From Chloroflexota bacterium (GTDB taxonomy: Bacteria > Chloroflexota > Dehalococcoidia > DSTF01 > RBG-16-68-14), in the NCBI GenBank assembly GCA_022562155.1, contig JADFPV010000020.1:1-38629 (forward strand): a DNA stretch of 38,629 nt, read 5' to 3'. Numbering within the stretch: the stretch's first letter is position 1; each line of letters opens with the position of its first letter. Below the pieces are notes generated by a model, which worked only from the letters and a program-made list of their open reading frames with translations, searched no databases and had not been told where the DNA came from. Position numbers and translations under genes: made by a program. Below, in pieces: positions 18,359-25,321 of this stretch.

Positions 18359-19300
18359 ATGCGTCCACACCAACTGCTGATGCTAGTCGTGCTGAGTATC
18401 CTCTGGGGCTCGGCGTTTACGCTCGTGGAGGTCGTGCTGGAGGAAGCTCCACCTCTCACGCTCGTTGCGGGCCGTCTCACCGGCGCGTTCCTGTTCCTCG
18501 GTGGCGCGTTTCTTATCAGCGGCAGGAGCATCCCGCGCGACATGGCCTCCTGGCGTGCCTTTGTCTTCCTGGGCGTGGTGAACAACGTCTTCCCGTTCAT
18601 TCTGCTGACTTGGGGCCAAGACCGCATCGACAGCAGCCAGGCCGCTATCCTCGTTGCCAGCATGCCCTTGTCGACTGTGATTCTCGCTCACTTCTGGATT
18701 AACGAGAAGCTCACGATCGACCGCGCGCTGGGCGTGCTGGTCGGATTCGGCGGCGTGTTCGTATTAGTCGGCGGCGACCTGCGCGACCTCACGGGATCGG
18801 GCACACTGGGGCAGTTCGCCGTGATTGCAGGCGCCGTTGGCTATTCGACGGGCACGGTCTTCGCCCGTCGGTATCTGCAAAACGCGGACATTATCGTCAC
18901 CGCGACAGGCCAAACGATGGTCGGTGCCGCGATCATGATCCCGGTCGCCCTAGCAATCGATACGCCGTTCGATCTCTCCGTGTCAGCGAAAACGGCGCTC
19001 GCCTGGGCGGCGCTCGGCATCTTCCCGAGCGGTGTCGCCTACCTGATCTTCTTCCGCCTGGTCCGCCAAGTGTCAGCGACCCAGGCATCGATGGTCACCT
19101 ACCTGATCCCGATCACCGCGATCCTGCTAGGCGTGTTCGTGCTCGATGAAACGGTTAGCTCCAGCAGCTTCGGCGGCTTGGCGCTCATCATCTTCGGCAT
19201 CTGGGTCGTGAACGGGGGTTGGAGCTGGGTCTCGCCAAGGTTCCGGCAGCGCACCGTCGCCGTTCCGGAGCCAGTCATCGCCGAAGAGCCCGACGGCTAG
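18359..19300 (+). CDS. EamA/DMT-family transporter
   Basis: The 313-residue protein has about ten hydrophobic helices arranged as two EamA repeats (about 5-135 and 150-280). The N-terminal repeat opens with SILWGSAFTLVEVVL and includes GQDRIDSSQAAILVASMPL, both characteristic of drug/metabolite transporters. These are inner-membrane carriers, often exporters of amino acids or metabolites; the substrate cannot be read from the sequence. It lies divergently from the second thiE, so a link to thiamine or its precursors is possible but unsupported. Confidence 0.88.
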   Translation: MRPHQLLMLVVLSILWGSAFTLVEVVLEEAPPLTLVAGRLTGAFLFLGGAFLISGRSIPRDMASWRAFVFLGVVNNVFPFILLTWGQDRIDSSQAAILVASMPLSTVILAHFWINEKLTIDRALGVLVGFGGVFVLVGGDLRDLTGSGTLGQFAVIAGAVGYSTGTVFARRYLQNADIIVTATGQTMVGAAIMIPVALAIDTPFDLSVSAKTALAWAALGIFPSGVAYLIFFRLVRQVSATQASMVTYLIPITAILLGVFVLDETVSSSSFGGLALIIFGIWVVNGGWSWVSPRFRQRTVAVPEPVIAEEPDG

Positions 19301-19320
19301 TACAGCAACGAGAGCCGGAC

Positions 19321-20169
19321 TCAGGCTGGCGTCTGGCCCTTCGCCTGCAGGTATGCGGCGATCGCTTCTTCCCACGGCCGTAGTTCCGCCAGTCCTGCCT
19401 CTGCAAGCGCTCGATTCTCCAGCACCGAGAACGCAGGACGCCGCGACGGCAACGCCAGCTCTTCGCTGGTGATCGAGGTCAGGCTGGGCTCCAGGCCCAT
19501 GAGTTCGAAGACCTTGGCGGCGAGTCCGTACCAGGAAGTGCTGCCGCTGTTCGTGATGTGGTACAGACCGAAGGCGTTCGTTGCGGCCAGCTCCTGCAGT
19601 TTCATCGCCAGGTCATGGGTGAACGTAGGCGACGAGATCTGGTCGTCCACGACGCGCAGCGGCTCGCCGGCCTGGGCTTTGCGAATGACCGCTTCGACGA
19701 AGTTGCTGCGGGCGTTCACGCCAAAGAGGCTCGACGTCCGCACAACGTAGTGCCTCGGATTACTCTGTCTGACGAAGTGCTCCCCCGCCAGTTTCGACAC
19801 GCCGTAGACATTGAGCGGGGCCGGAACGTCATCCTCCGCATAAGGACTTCCCTTCTCTCCATCGAAGACGTAGTCCGTGCTGATGAACATCACGGCGGCA
19901 CCGACAGCCTCTGCCGCATCGGCCACGTTCTTGGCGCCTTCGGCATTTACCTCAAAGGCAGTTGCGGAGTTGGTTTCGCACTCGTCCACTCGAGTGAAGG
20001 CTGCGGCGTTGATGACAAGGCCCGGCCGCTCGCGAGATATCACTCCGTGAACGGCGTCTCGATCAGAGATGTCTAGTTCATCGTGAGCGAAGCCCTGAAT
20101 GTCGTCGTTCCAGACATCGATCAGGTCTGCGCCTAACTGGCCTTTGCTACCGAAGAGGAGCGTCTGCAT
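19321..20169 (-). CDS. rfbD: dTDP-4-dehydrorhamnose reductase-like protein (RmlD/RfbD)
   Basis: This SDR-family protein makes dTDP-L-rhamnose from dTDP-4-keto-L-rhamnose. It shows the N-terminal NAD(P) motif LLFGSKGQLG, the INAAAFTRVDECE segment, STDYVFDG, and catalytic Tyr/Lys in YGVSKLAGE. ATG 20169 gives 282 residues, the family norm; the longer track ORF adds a basic stretch running back through the hydratase gene. No rmlA, B or C genes are nearby, so the rest of the pathway lies elsewhere or the protein has a related reductase role. It follows the hydratase gene by 37 nt. Confidence 0.88.
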   Translation of the reverse strand: MQTLLFGSKGQLGADLIDVWNDDIQGFAHDELDISDRDAVHGVISRERPGLVINAAAFTRVDECETNSATAFEVNAEGAKNVADAAEAVGAAVMFISTDYVFDGEKGSPYAEDDVPAPLNVYGVSKLAGEHFVRQSNPRHYVVRTSSLFGVNARSNFVEAVIRKAQAGEPLRVVDDQISSPTFTHDLAMKLQELAATNAFGLYHITNSGSTSWYGLAAKVFELMGLEPSLTSITSEELALPSRRPAFSVLENRALAEAGLAELRPWEEAIAAYLQAKGQTPA

Positions 20170-20206
20170 CAGGAGCCCGCGAGCATGAGCGCCGCGGGAC
20201 CTTGTT

Positions 20207-21016
20207 TTATCGGCCCTTGAACTCCGGCGCGCGCTTCTCCGCGAAGGCGCGCGGCCCTTCTTTGGAGTCTTCCGTCGATCGGATAATGGCCATCGCACGG
20301 TTCGCGTCCTCGAGAGCCTGTTCGACAGTGCTATCGTAGCTGCGATACACGAGCTGCTTAGCGGCCTGGATCGCGACAGCGGGCCCCGCGACGATGCGCT
20401 GCGCCAGCTCTCGGGTCGCCGGCATCAGGTCGTCCGGCGGCACCGCCTTCGACGCGTAGCCGATGCGAACGGCCTCTTCAGCGTCGATGAAGTCGCCCGT
20501 CCAGATCAACTCCAGCGCCTTCGCCAGCCCGACGATGCGCGGCAAGTAGTAGCAGCCACCGTCGCCGGGGACGAGGCCGACTTTCACGTACGACATCGCG
20601 ACACGCGCTGTCTCCGAGAAGATGCGAATGTCGGCCATGCTGCACATGTCCATGCCCGCGCCGACGGCGGCGCCGTTGACGGCCGCGATATACGGCTTGT
20701 CCAGCAGCGCTACGGCGCGCGGCACATAGTGGACGCTATCGCGCAGCCAGTTCCGGAAGTCTGCGGCGGTAGTGGGCGGTGCTTCCCCGTCTTCGGTCAT
20801 CGGTGTGCCGCTTCGCAAGTCGGCACCGGCGCAGAAGCCTTTGCCCGCGCCGGTCACGATCACGGCGCCCACCGCCGAGTCCAGCCTGGCGTCCTCCAGC
20901 GCATCCGCCCACTCGCGGATCATCGTTGGCGTGAACGCGTTCCTGCGTTCGGGGCGGTTCAGCGTGATCGTCGCTATCCCGTCCGACTTCTCATAGAGGA
21001 TCTGCTCGAAATCCAT
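20207..21016 (-). CDS. Enoyl-CoA hydratase/isomerase family protein
   Basis: A 269-residue crotonase-fold protein. It shows ATITLNRPERRNAFTP, the first oxyanion-hole region GKGFCAGADLRSG, and the second AAVNGAAVGAGMDMCSMADIRI. The position where many hydratases have a second catalytic Glu reads VPGDGGCYYLPRI, so an acidic Asp is present but the enzyme class (hydratase, isomerase or other) is uncertain. An SD GAGGCAG precedes the ATG. It is probably co-transcribed with rfbD, although no metabolic link is clear. Confidence 0.88.
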   Translation of the reverse strand: MDFEQILYEKSDGIATITLNRPERRNAFTPTMIREWADALEDARLDSAVGAVIVTGAGKGFCAGADLRSGTPMTEDGEAPPTTAADFRNWLRDSVHYVPRAVALLDKPYIAAVNGAAVGAGMDMCSMADIRIFSETARVAMSYVKVGLVPGDGGCYYLPRIVGLAKALELIWTGDFIDAEEAVRIGYASKAVPPDDLMPATRELAQRIVAGPAVAIQAAKQLVYRSYDSTVEQALEDANRAMAIIRSTEDSKEGPRAFAEKRAPEFKGR

Positions 21017-21184
21017 ATCTGCCTCGTTTTCTAAGCTAGACGTAGGCTAGCGACGTTCTGGGCGAGGCAATTGTAGCAGAAGGTACGTCAGCTAGACGCT
21101 ACCGTCGCCGATGCTCTATCATTTGTGCGTAGCCTCACAAAGTGAGGCCCTTCACATGCGCAGATGACCGCCGGAGGTGCACCA

Positions 21185-21718
21185 GTGACCATCGACACTC
21201 GCTGGACAGACGTAGACAAGCTGTTGCAGCCCGCCCCCAAGGGGCGCGAGGAGCTGCACATGCGTGCCGTCCAAGACATCGCGCAGGCCCGCTTCGAATT
21301 CCCAACGACGGAGAACCCATCGCTCCGTACCTTCGTCAACATCCCCGAGGCGACCCTCCCAGTCACTGACACAGACGGCAGCGAGTTGGTCCCAGACATT
21401 GTCGTCGTCGACACGCCCGGCAACATCCTCAAGATCCTCGCAGCAGTCGAGACCGGCGAGACGGTCACCGAGGAACGCGCTAAGGAGGCTTGGCAGCCAT
21501 TCTCGAAGCTGCCGGACGCCGCGTTCTACCTCTATGTGCCGGTCGGCTACGGCGGGCAGGCGAAGAAGATCTGCAAGGGCCTGAAGATCGACGTCTACGG
21601 CTTCCGCACGTGGCGTTACATCCCGCAGGGGGTCGAGATCAACGAGATCTCAGAGCCGCCGGAGATCATCCACAAGCTGATGCCGCCCTTCGCCCGCCGC
21701 CTCCTGCGCGGCCAGTAG
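21185..21718 (+). CDS. Unknown protein with a possible nuclease-like core
   Basis: The frame opens at ATG 21164, but GGAGGTG at 21173-21179 is placed for GTG 21185, giving 177 residues. The middle has PDIVVVDTPGNILKILAAVE followed by TGETVTEERAKEAW, then an aromatic strand AFYLYVPVGYGG. The D...E-x-T spacing and following helix recall restriction-like (PD-(D/E)XK) folds, but the usual Lys is not in place, so this is a weak idea. A 7-bp hairpin (GCCTCAC-aaa-GTGAGGC, 21132-21148) lies in the leader. No family was recognised. Confidence 0.6.
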   Translation: MTIDTRWTDVDKLLQPAPKGREELHMRAVQDIAQARFEFPTTENPSLRTFVNIPEATLPVTDTDGSELVPDIVVVDTPGNILKILAAVETGETVTEERAKEAWQPFSKLPDAAFYLYVPVGYGGQAKKICKGLKIDVYGFRTWRYIPQGVEINEISEPPEIIHKLMPPFARRLLRGQ

Positions 21719-21919
21719 GGACACTCAAACCTAGACGCTGGGAGCTAGAAGCTCGGGCTCGACGCGCAAGGCTCGAAGTCGATGCCAACTGGCCGCCCGT
21801 CACCTCGCATCCATCCTGAGCCAGTCGAAGGATGGATTTCTTCGCCGTTCATCTGTAGGTAGGTCATCGGGTCACCCCTATCTACAATCGAGCTTCCAGC
21901 TTCCAACTTCGAGACCACC
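21719..21919. repeat. Intergenic cluster of dispersed repeats
   Basis: The gap contains two repeat families and no gene. Copies of the GCTTCCAGCTTC/GAAGCT family lie at both ends (about 21728-21775 and 21888-21912, opposite orientation). An imperfect hairpin copy of the CCATCCTGAGCC-x-GTCGAAGGATGG family lies at 21811-21835. The arrangement looks like accumulated miniature elements. Confidence 0.65.
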
Positions 21920-23011
21920 CTACCCTGCCAGCGCCGCTTCGATCTCCTCCGCCTGTTCCGGGTAGCGCGAGGCGTACGCGCGCACCAGGCCGAAGCAGCC
22001 GCTGATCATCATGTCGCCGTGGGGCGTCGCGAAGTAGGGGTCGAGCCTGCTACCGCGTAACCGTCCGCGCTGTGGCCCTGTGACCGCCAGGAAGGGCTTC
22101 GCGCCGTTCGCTTCGGACTCCGCGTAGAAGACGCCGTGGCCCTTGCTATCGAAGACCTCTTCGTGCGCCAGCGTGCCGGCGATGAGGCGCTCAGTGAAAT
22201 CCTCAATCTGCTCGGTCGTCATCTCGCCTGTGTGGTGCTCATAGAGACTGTGGATGTGTGTATCCCGCAGGTGGAACGCGAGCGCGTGCATGTTGCCCAA
22301 GTTCAAGACGAGCTGCTCCTCGGCATCTGCCACCTGCGGGTCCTGAAGCGCTCCCAGCGCCGCTGCCGGGCCGGTGTCGAGGAACACGGTCGGCACGTCC
22401 ACGTCGACGCCTGAGAGCATGGTGCGCGCGCGAGTGAGATAGTCCGGCAGCTCGTCCGGCAGGCAGGCGAAGGCGCAGAGGTCGTTCTCTTTGGAGACGA
22501 CGCGACGCAGGTGGTCGAAGCGGAAGAGCCGGTCCGAGTAGTCCGGCGGCGAATTGCCGTGGTCGAGGCAGCCTAACGCCAAGCCATCGAAGTCGACGGC
22601 GACATCGAACGCCGAGAGCGCAGCCCGGATCGCGCCCAGGTCGAGGTCGCGTAGCTCGATGCGGTCGACGTCAACGAGGGCCTCGCCCTCTTCGTCCGAG
22701 ACGATTCGCACGCCGATCGCCTCAACCCGCGTCAGGTCGTCATCGAACGTCCGCGCTGCCTCCGCGGTCGCGTAGGCAACCCCGCCCGCCTTCAGGTGGT
22801 CCTCCAACGCCCAGTGGCAAGGGCCCCCTCCCTGGATGACACCCGTGAGGTAGACCGAGCGCTTGGCCTGCGTCGCCCGGCGGATTTTGCCCTCCGCGAT
22901 TTTCGTCGCGCTGGGCATCACGAGCTTGACGCTGTTCTCGATGGCGCCGGACGAGTCGAACACCAGGATGTCCTGCGTGCCGGTGCCCATATCGATGGCG
23001 AGGATGCGCAT
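21920..23011 (-). CDS. DUF1786 ASKHA-fold protein
   Basis: The 363-residue protein starts with LAIDMGTGTQDILVFD, a phosphate-1-type ATPase loop of the actin/sugar-kinase/Hsp70 fold, and continues with the DUF1786 pattern: ENSVKLVMPSATKIAE, LTGVIQGGGPCHWAL, GVAYATAEAARTFDDD and the C-terminal DPYFATPHGDMMISGCFG. Some annotations call this family pyruvate-formate-lyase-activating-like, but its biochemistry is not established to my knowledge. Length is typical. No obvious SD is seen, and it stands alone downstream of the hairpin-flanked small ORF region. Confidence 0.8.
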   Translation of the reverse strand: MRILAIDMGTGTQDILVFDSSGAIENSVKLVMPSATKIAEGKIRRATQAKRSVYLTGVIQGGGPCHWALEDHLKAGGVAYATAEAARTFDDDLTRVEAIGVRIVSDEEGEALVDVDRIELRDLDLGAIRAALSAFDVAVDFDGLALGCLDHGNSPPDYSDRLFRFDHLRRVVSKENDLCAFACLPDELPDYLTRARTMLSGVDVDVPTVFLDTGPAAALGALQDPQVADAEEQLVLNLGNMHALAFHLRDTHIHSLYEHHTGEMTTEQIEDFTERLIAGTLAHEEVFDSKGHGVFYAESEANGAKPFLAVTGPQRGRLRGSRLDPYFATPHGDMMISGCFGLVRAYASRYPEQAEEIEAALAG

Positions 23012-23050
23012 GACTACATTGTATCAGCGGCATCAGGGAGAGGGCCTAAC

Positions 23051-23074
23051 TACCGCGCATTGAAATGCGCGGTA
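23051..23074. repeat. TGAA-loop hairpin (outer left)
   Basis: TACCGCGCAT-TGAA-ATGCGCGGTA forms a perfect 10-bp stem with a TGAA loop. Its GCGCAT inner stem and loop are the reverse complement of the hairpin at 23706-23725, making the outer pair of a nested inverted arrangement. A perfect palindrome ACCGCTAGCGGT follows a few bases later. Confidence 0.7.
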
Positions 23075-23228
23075 TAGCTGCTACCCGCAGCACCGCTAGC
23101 GGTCGAACTTTTCGAGCCGGTCCATCTGTGTTCGGATGTAACGACGTACGATATGCTTTGCCCCGACTGGAACCGGCTTCCAGACATACCCGCGCTGCAT
23201 AAGGCCATCTTCTGTTCTGCTTCTCATG

Positions 23229-23248
23229 CTGCGGACTTCAGTCCGCAG
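23229..23248. repeat. TTCA-loop hairpin (inner left)
   Basis: CTGCGGAC-TTCA-GTCCGCAG forms a perfect 8-bp stem with a TTCA loop. Its reverse complement, with one base changed, occurs at 23671-23690, on the other side of the 32-codon ORF. Confidence 0.7.
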
Positions 23249-23274
23249 TGTTCTTTCTCCTCCTCAGAACCCAA

Positions 23275-23377
23275 CCACCCGCCGGACGAGGAAGGTAAGA
23301 GGAAAATCCGGCGGGTGGCTTGGGGTCGGGGAGAACTCGATCGAGCAGTGGTTGTGGTGGGAGACTGCTCGACCGAG
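23275..23377 (-). ncRNA. Two strong hairpins downstream of the 32-codon ORF (3' UTR or small RNA)
   Basis: Hairpin 1 (23336-23377) has 14-nt arms, CTCGGTCGAGCAGT pairing with ACTGCTCGATCGAG on the minus strand. Its one mismatch is a G-U wobble in minus-strand RNA but an A-C mismatch in plus-strand RNA, which favours minus-strand transcription. Hairpin 2 (23275-23318) has perfect 12-bp arms CCACCCGCCGGA/TCCGGCGGGTGG around a 20-nt purine-rich loop and may act as terminator. The ORFs in the track here are shadows. Confidence 0.45.
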
Positions 23378-23395
23378 CTGGTTACGGGACGTGAA

Positions 23396-23494
23396 CTACA
23401 GACGCGGATCCGTTAGCTCACCCGTGTACCACTGATGAAAGAGATACGCGCTCGAGAGCAACAGTACGAGCACGAGAACTAATGCGAAGGTCAT
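23396..23494 (-). CDS. 32-residue single-pass membrane miniprotein
   Basis: This frame is too short for the ORF track. ATG 23494 follows AAGGGGG at good spacing and encodes about 17 hydrophobic residues at the N-terminus (FALVLVLVLLL core), then an aromatic/polar tail with HQWYTGEL. It would be a tiny N-out or N-in transmembrane peptide. Size and form recall accessory subunits such as KdpF or CydX, but no sequence match to these is evident and no such complex is encoded nearby. A strong promoter with an inverted-repeat operator lies upstream, and stable hairpins follow. A type I toxin-like or membrane regulatory peptide is another possibility. Confidence 0.5.
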   Translation of the reverse strand: MTFALVLVLVLLLSSAYLFHQWYTGELTDPRL

Positions 23495-23553
23495 GTTCCG
23501 GTCCCCCTTGGTCTGGCTTCGGCCACTCCACGTGGAGCGTCCGTCTCGCATAT

Positions 23554-23570
23554 ATGTTCTTGGCGAACAT
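23554..23570 (-). promoter_or_regulatory. Inverted-repeat operator at the expected transcription start
   Basis: ATGTTC-N5-GAACAT is a perfect 6-bp inverted repeat lying just downstream of the -10 element, over the predicted start point. A second palindrome, CTCCACGTGGAG, lies about 20 nt further into the leader (23526-23537). Binding there would repress the 32-codon ORF. The regulator is unknown. Confidence 0.5.
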
Positions 23571-23574
23571 CCGT

Positions 23575-23603
23575 ACTATAGAACAGGCATGCTGATTTGT
23601 CAA
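23575..23603 (-). promoter_or_regulatory. Strong promoter for the 32-codon ORF
   Basis: On the minus strand, TTGACA (perfect) is followed after exactly 17 nt by TATAGT (5/6). It is one of the best sigma70-type promoters in the window and points at the mini-ORF about 80 nt downstream, not directly at any larger gene. Confidence 0.65.
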
Positions 23604-23670
23604 GGGGTGCCCGAGATAATCAAAGGCCGAGCTAGCTCGAAGCTAGATTGAAGCTACTGGATCAGGATCC

Positions 23671-23690
23671 TGCGGACTGAAGTCCGTAGC
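23671..23690. repeat. TGAA-loop hairpin (inner right)
   Basis: CTGCGGAC-TGAA-GTCCGTAG is an 8-bp stem with one G-T pair. It is the inverted counterpart of the hairpin at 23229-23248. A GAAGCTAGATTGAAGCTACTGG stretch of the other repeat family lies just to its left. Confidence 0.65.
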
Positions 23691-23705
23691 TCCTTTCGGT
23701 GGAAG

Positions 23706-23725
23706 CTGCGCATTTCAATGCGCAG
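23706..23725. repeat. TTCA-loop hairpin (outer right)
   Basis: CTGCGCAT-TTCA-ATGCGCAG is a perfect 8-bp stem, the inverted counterpart of the hairpin at 23051-23074. It lies 50 nt beyond the fumB stop and could also serve as a 3' end structure. Confidence 0.7.
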
Positions 23726-23777
23726 GGGGATGTTTCGTCTGCCGATAGCCGCCCACTTCTGTGCGCGATGGTACGCG

Positions 23778-24416
23778 CTACTTGCCGCCGCCGTCCGTCT
23801 TTCCAGCGCTGGCCGTCCCGATTGGTTCGTACGAGCCCAGCTTGTCCTGCTGGCGCCACTGATTCCTGCCCTGCTGAAGTAGATCGCCGCCGAACATGTC
23901 GCAACAGAGGATCGCCGGGAACCCGTCGACCTCAAGCTTTTTCATCGACTCGGTGCCCAGATCCTCGTACGCGATCACCTCGAGGCTCTTGATCGACTTC
24001 GAGAGCAGCGCTCCAGCGCCGCCGACGGCCAGGCAGTAGGCCGCCTTGTGATCCTGCAGCGCCTGCTGCACCATAGGGCCGCGGCCGCCCTTGCCAATTA
24101 GCATCTTCACGCCTAGCTCCAGCATCTGCGGGGTGAACGGGTCCATGCGCATCGACGTCGTCGGGCCGGCCGAGCCGATGACGCGGCCCGGCCGCGCCGG
24201 CGTAGGTCCGACGTAGTAGATGATCTGGCCTGTCAGATCGACAGGCGGCTCCTTGCCCTCCTCCACGCCCGAAATCAGACGCTTGTGGGCAGCGTCGCGC
24301 GCGGTGTAGATCGTGCCGTAGAAGCGTACGTGGTCGCCCGCCTTCAGCTGGGCGATGTCGTCCTCGTTCAAGGGCTCGCTGATGCGGATCTCGCTGTCGG
24401 TCTTCTCTACAGGCAT
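23778..24416 (-). CDS. fumB: Class I fumarate hydratase, beta subunit
   Basis: Two-subunit class I fumarases hydrate fumarate to malate with an oxygen-sensitive [4Fe-4S] cluster held by the alpha subunit; the beta subunit forms the C-terminal swivelling domain. Visible signatures are TIYTARDAAHKRL, IYYVGPTPARPGRVIGSAGPTTS, MLIGKGGRGP and AVGGAGALLSKSI. The 212 residues fit, with a short Gln/Lys-rich extra tail. An SD GAAGGAGACG precedes the ATG. The gene is separated from the alpha subunit by a cupin and a Cys-containing protein. L-tartrate dehydratase beta (TtdB) is the main alternative, but the nearby mdh and icd favour fumarase. Confidence 0.9.
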   Translation of the reverse strand: MPVEKTDSEIRISEPLNEDDIAQLKAGDHVRFYGTIYTARDAAHKRLISGVEEGKEPPVDLTGQIIYYVGPTPARPGRVIGSAGPTTSMRMDPFTPQMLELGVKMLIGKGGRGPMVQQALQDHKAAYCLAVGGAGALLSKSIKSLEVIAYEDLGTESMKKLEVDGFPAILCCDMFGGDLLQQGRNQWRQQDKLGSYEPIGTASAGKTDGGGK

Positions 24417-24513
24417 GTTACGTCTCCTTCAACGGCCACAGAATCTACACGGATGAACACAGGTTGTACGAACACTCCTAAACGAATCTGTGAAGACGTG
24501 TGCCCATCTGTGG

Positions 24514-24918
24514 CTATTGTTTCTCCGCTTCTGGGACATCAACGTTGACGACCACGTTCTCCTGTCCGTCACGTGCGACGATCATTACGACCGGCGTGTC
24601 GCCATCCGCGTTCAGCTCTTGATGAACGACCTGCGGCGGTACATAGATGAAGTCGCCGGGGCCGGCCTCGACCGTCTCTTCCAGCTTGTCGCCGAAGCGG
24701 AAGCGAGCGTGGCCGCTGATGATATAGATACTGCTCTCGACCGGCCCGTGATGGTGTGCACCCGACGCCATGCCGGGCTCCATCGTCACGTGGCCGACCC
24801 AGATCTTCTCGGCGCCGACGGTCGATCCGGCGACGCCCGCCTCGCGATGCATGCCGGGCGTCTGGGCCGTGCTCGAGTCGCGTTCGTGCGGGCGTACGAC
24901 TTTCAGCTCGCCACTCAC
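24514..24918 (-). CDS. Single-domain cupin protein
   Basis: The 134-residue protein is a small beta-barrel cupin. Motif 1 is GAHHHGPVESSIYIISGHARF (His-x-His and Glu metal ligands) and motif 2 is GDFIYVPPQVVHQELN with the last His ligand. It is predicted to bind a divalent metal; enzymatic or sensory function is unknown. It overlaps the preceding gene by 4 nt and lies between the two fumarase subunits, so it is co-expressed with them. Confidence 0.85.
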   Translation of the reverse strand: MSGELKVVRPHERDSSTAQTPGMHREAGVAGSTVGAEKIWVGHVTMEPGMASGAHHHGPVESSIYIISGHARFRFGDKLEETVEAGPGDFIYVPPQVVHQELNADGDTPVVMIVARDGQENVVVNVDVPEAEKQ

Positions 24919-25226
24919 GTGCCTGCCCGCTCCGGCCTGGTGATTCGCAGCAGAACCTCATCGTCCTCTTCCCACTGCTCGAACGCGAAGAACCGGCAAC
25001 ACTCGCGCTCTTCGTCCACGAACGTGCTCATGCGATCCCACATCCCAGGCGTCGCCTCAAAATGGAAGATCGTGCTGTGCTCGCTCGTCTCCTGTGATCG
25101 AGCCATGTCGAGGAACGCGGAAGGCGATTCCTTGCGCCGATCTGCCCAGTCCTTATCGAGCAGACAGACCTGCTCAGCGTTCGGATCAAGCGCCGGGACG
25201 ATACGTTTTCTCGGCTCAGTTACCAT
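24915..25226 (-). CDS. Small Cys-containing protein (EExECCRFF family), function unknown
   Basis: The 103-residue soluble protein ends with a recognisable module: FVDEERECCRFFAF followed by an EDDEVLLRITRPE strand. Similar ECC-P/R-F-F sequences occur in short uncharacterised proteins, some near metal-resistance genes; the paired Cys could bind a metal or form a redox pair. An N-terminal Cys (AEQVCLLD) is also present. An SD AGGAGAA precedes the ATG, and its stop overlaps the cupin start as ATGA. Function is not assigned. Confidence 0.65.
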   Translation of the reverse strand: MVTEPRKRIVPALDPNAEQVCLLDKDWADRRKESPSAFLDMARSQETSEHSTIFHFEATPGMWDRMSTFVDEERECCRFFAFEQWEEDDEVLLRITRPERAGT

Positions 25227-25321
25227 GCGGGTGTTCTCCTAGCTCTCAGGCTCGAAACTCGAGAGTTCAGGTCTCGGCTCAAGCTCATCCAGCTTCCAGC
25301 GTCTAGCTTCGAACTTCCAGA
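25227..25321. repeat. Intergenic GCTTCCAG/GAAGCT-type repeat block
   Basis: The space between fumA and the next gene holds degenerate units such as GCTTCCAGCGTCTAGCTTCGAACTTCCAG, clearly related to the thiS-thiO linker (reverse orientation) and to 21.7-21.9 kb. A short CTCGAAACTCGAGAG inverted stretch is also present. No gene is seen. Confidence 0.6.

Noticed and set aside
23153-23416. 87-residue plus-strand ORF over the hairpin region
   Set aside because: It runs through three hairpins, lacks an SD and opposes the better supported mini-ORF unit.
23026-23777. CRISPR array or transposon from the repeated hairpins
   Set aside because: Repeats are palindromic, of unequal spacing and inverted, without spacer regularity; no cas or transposase gene is present.
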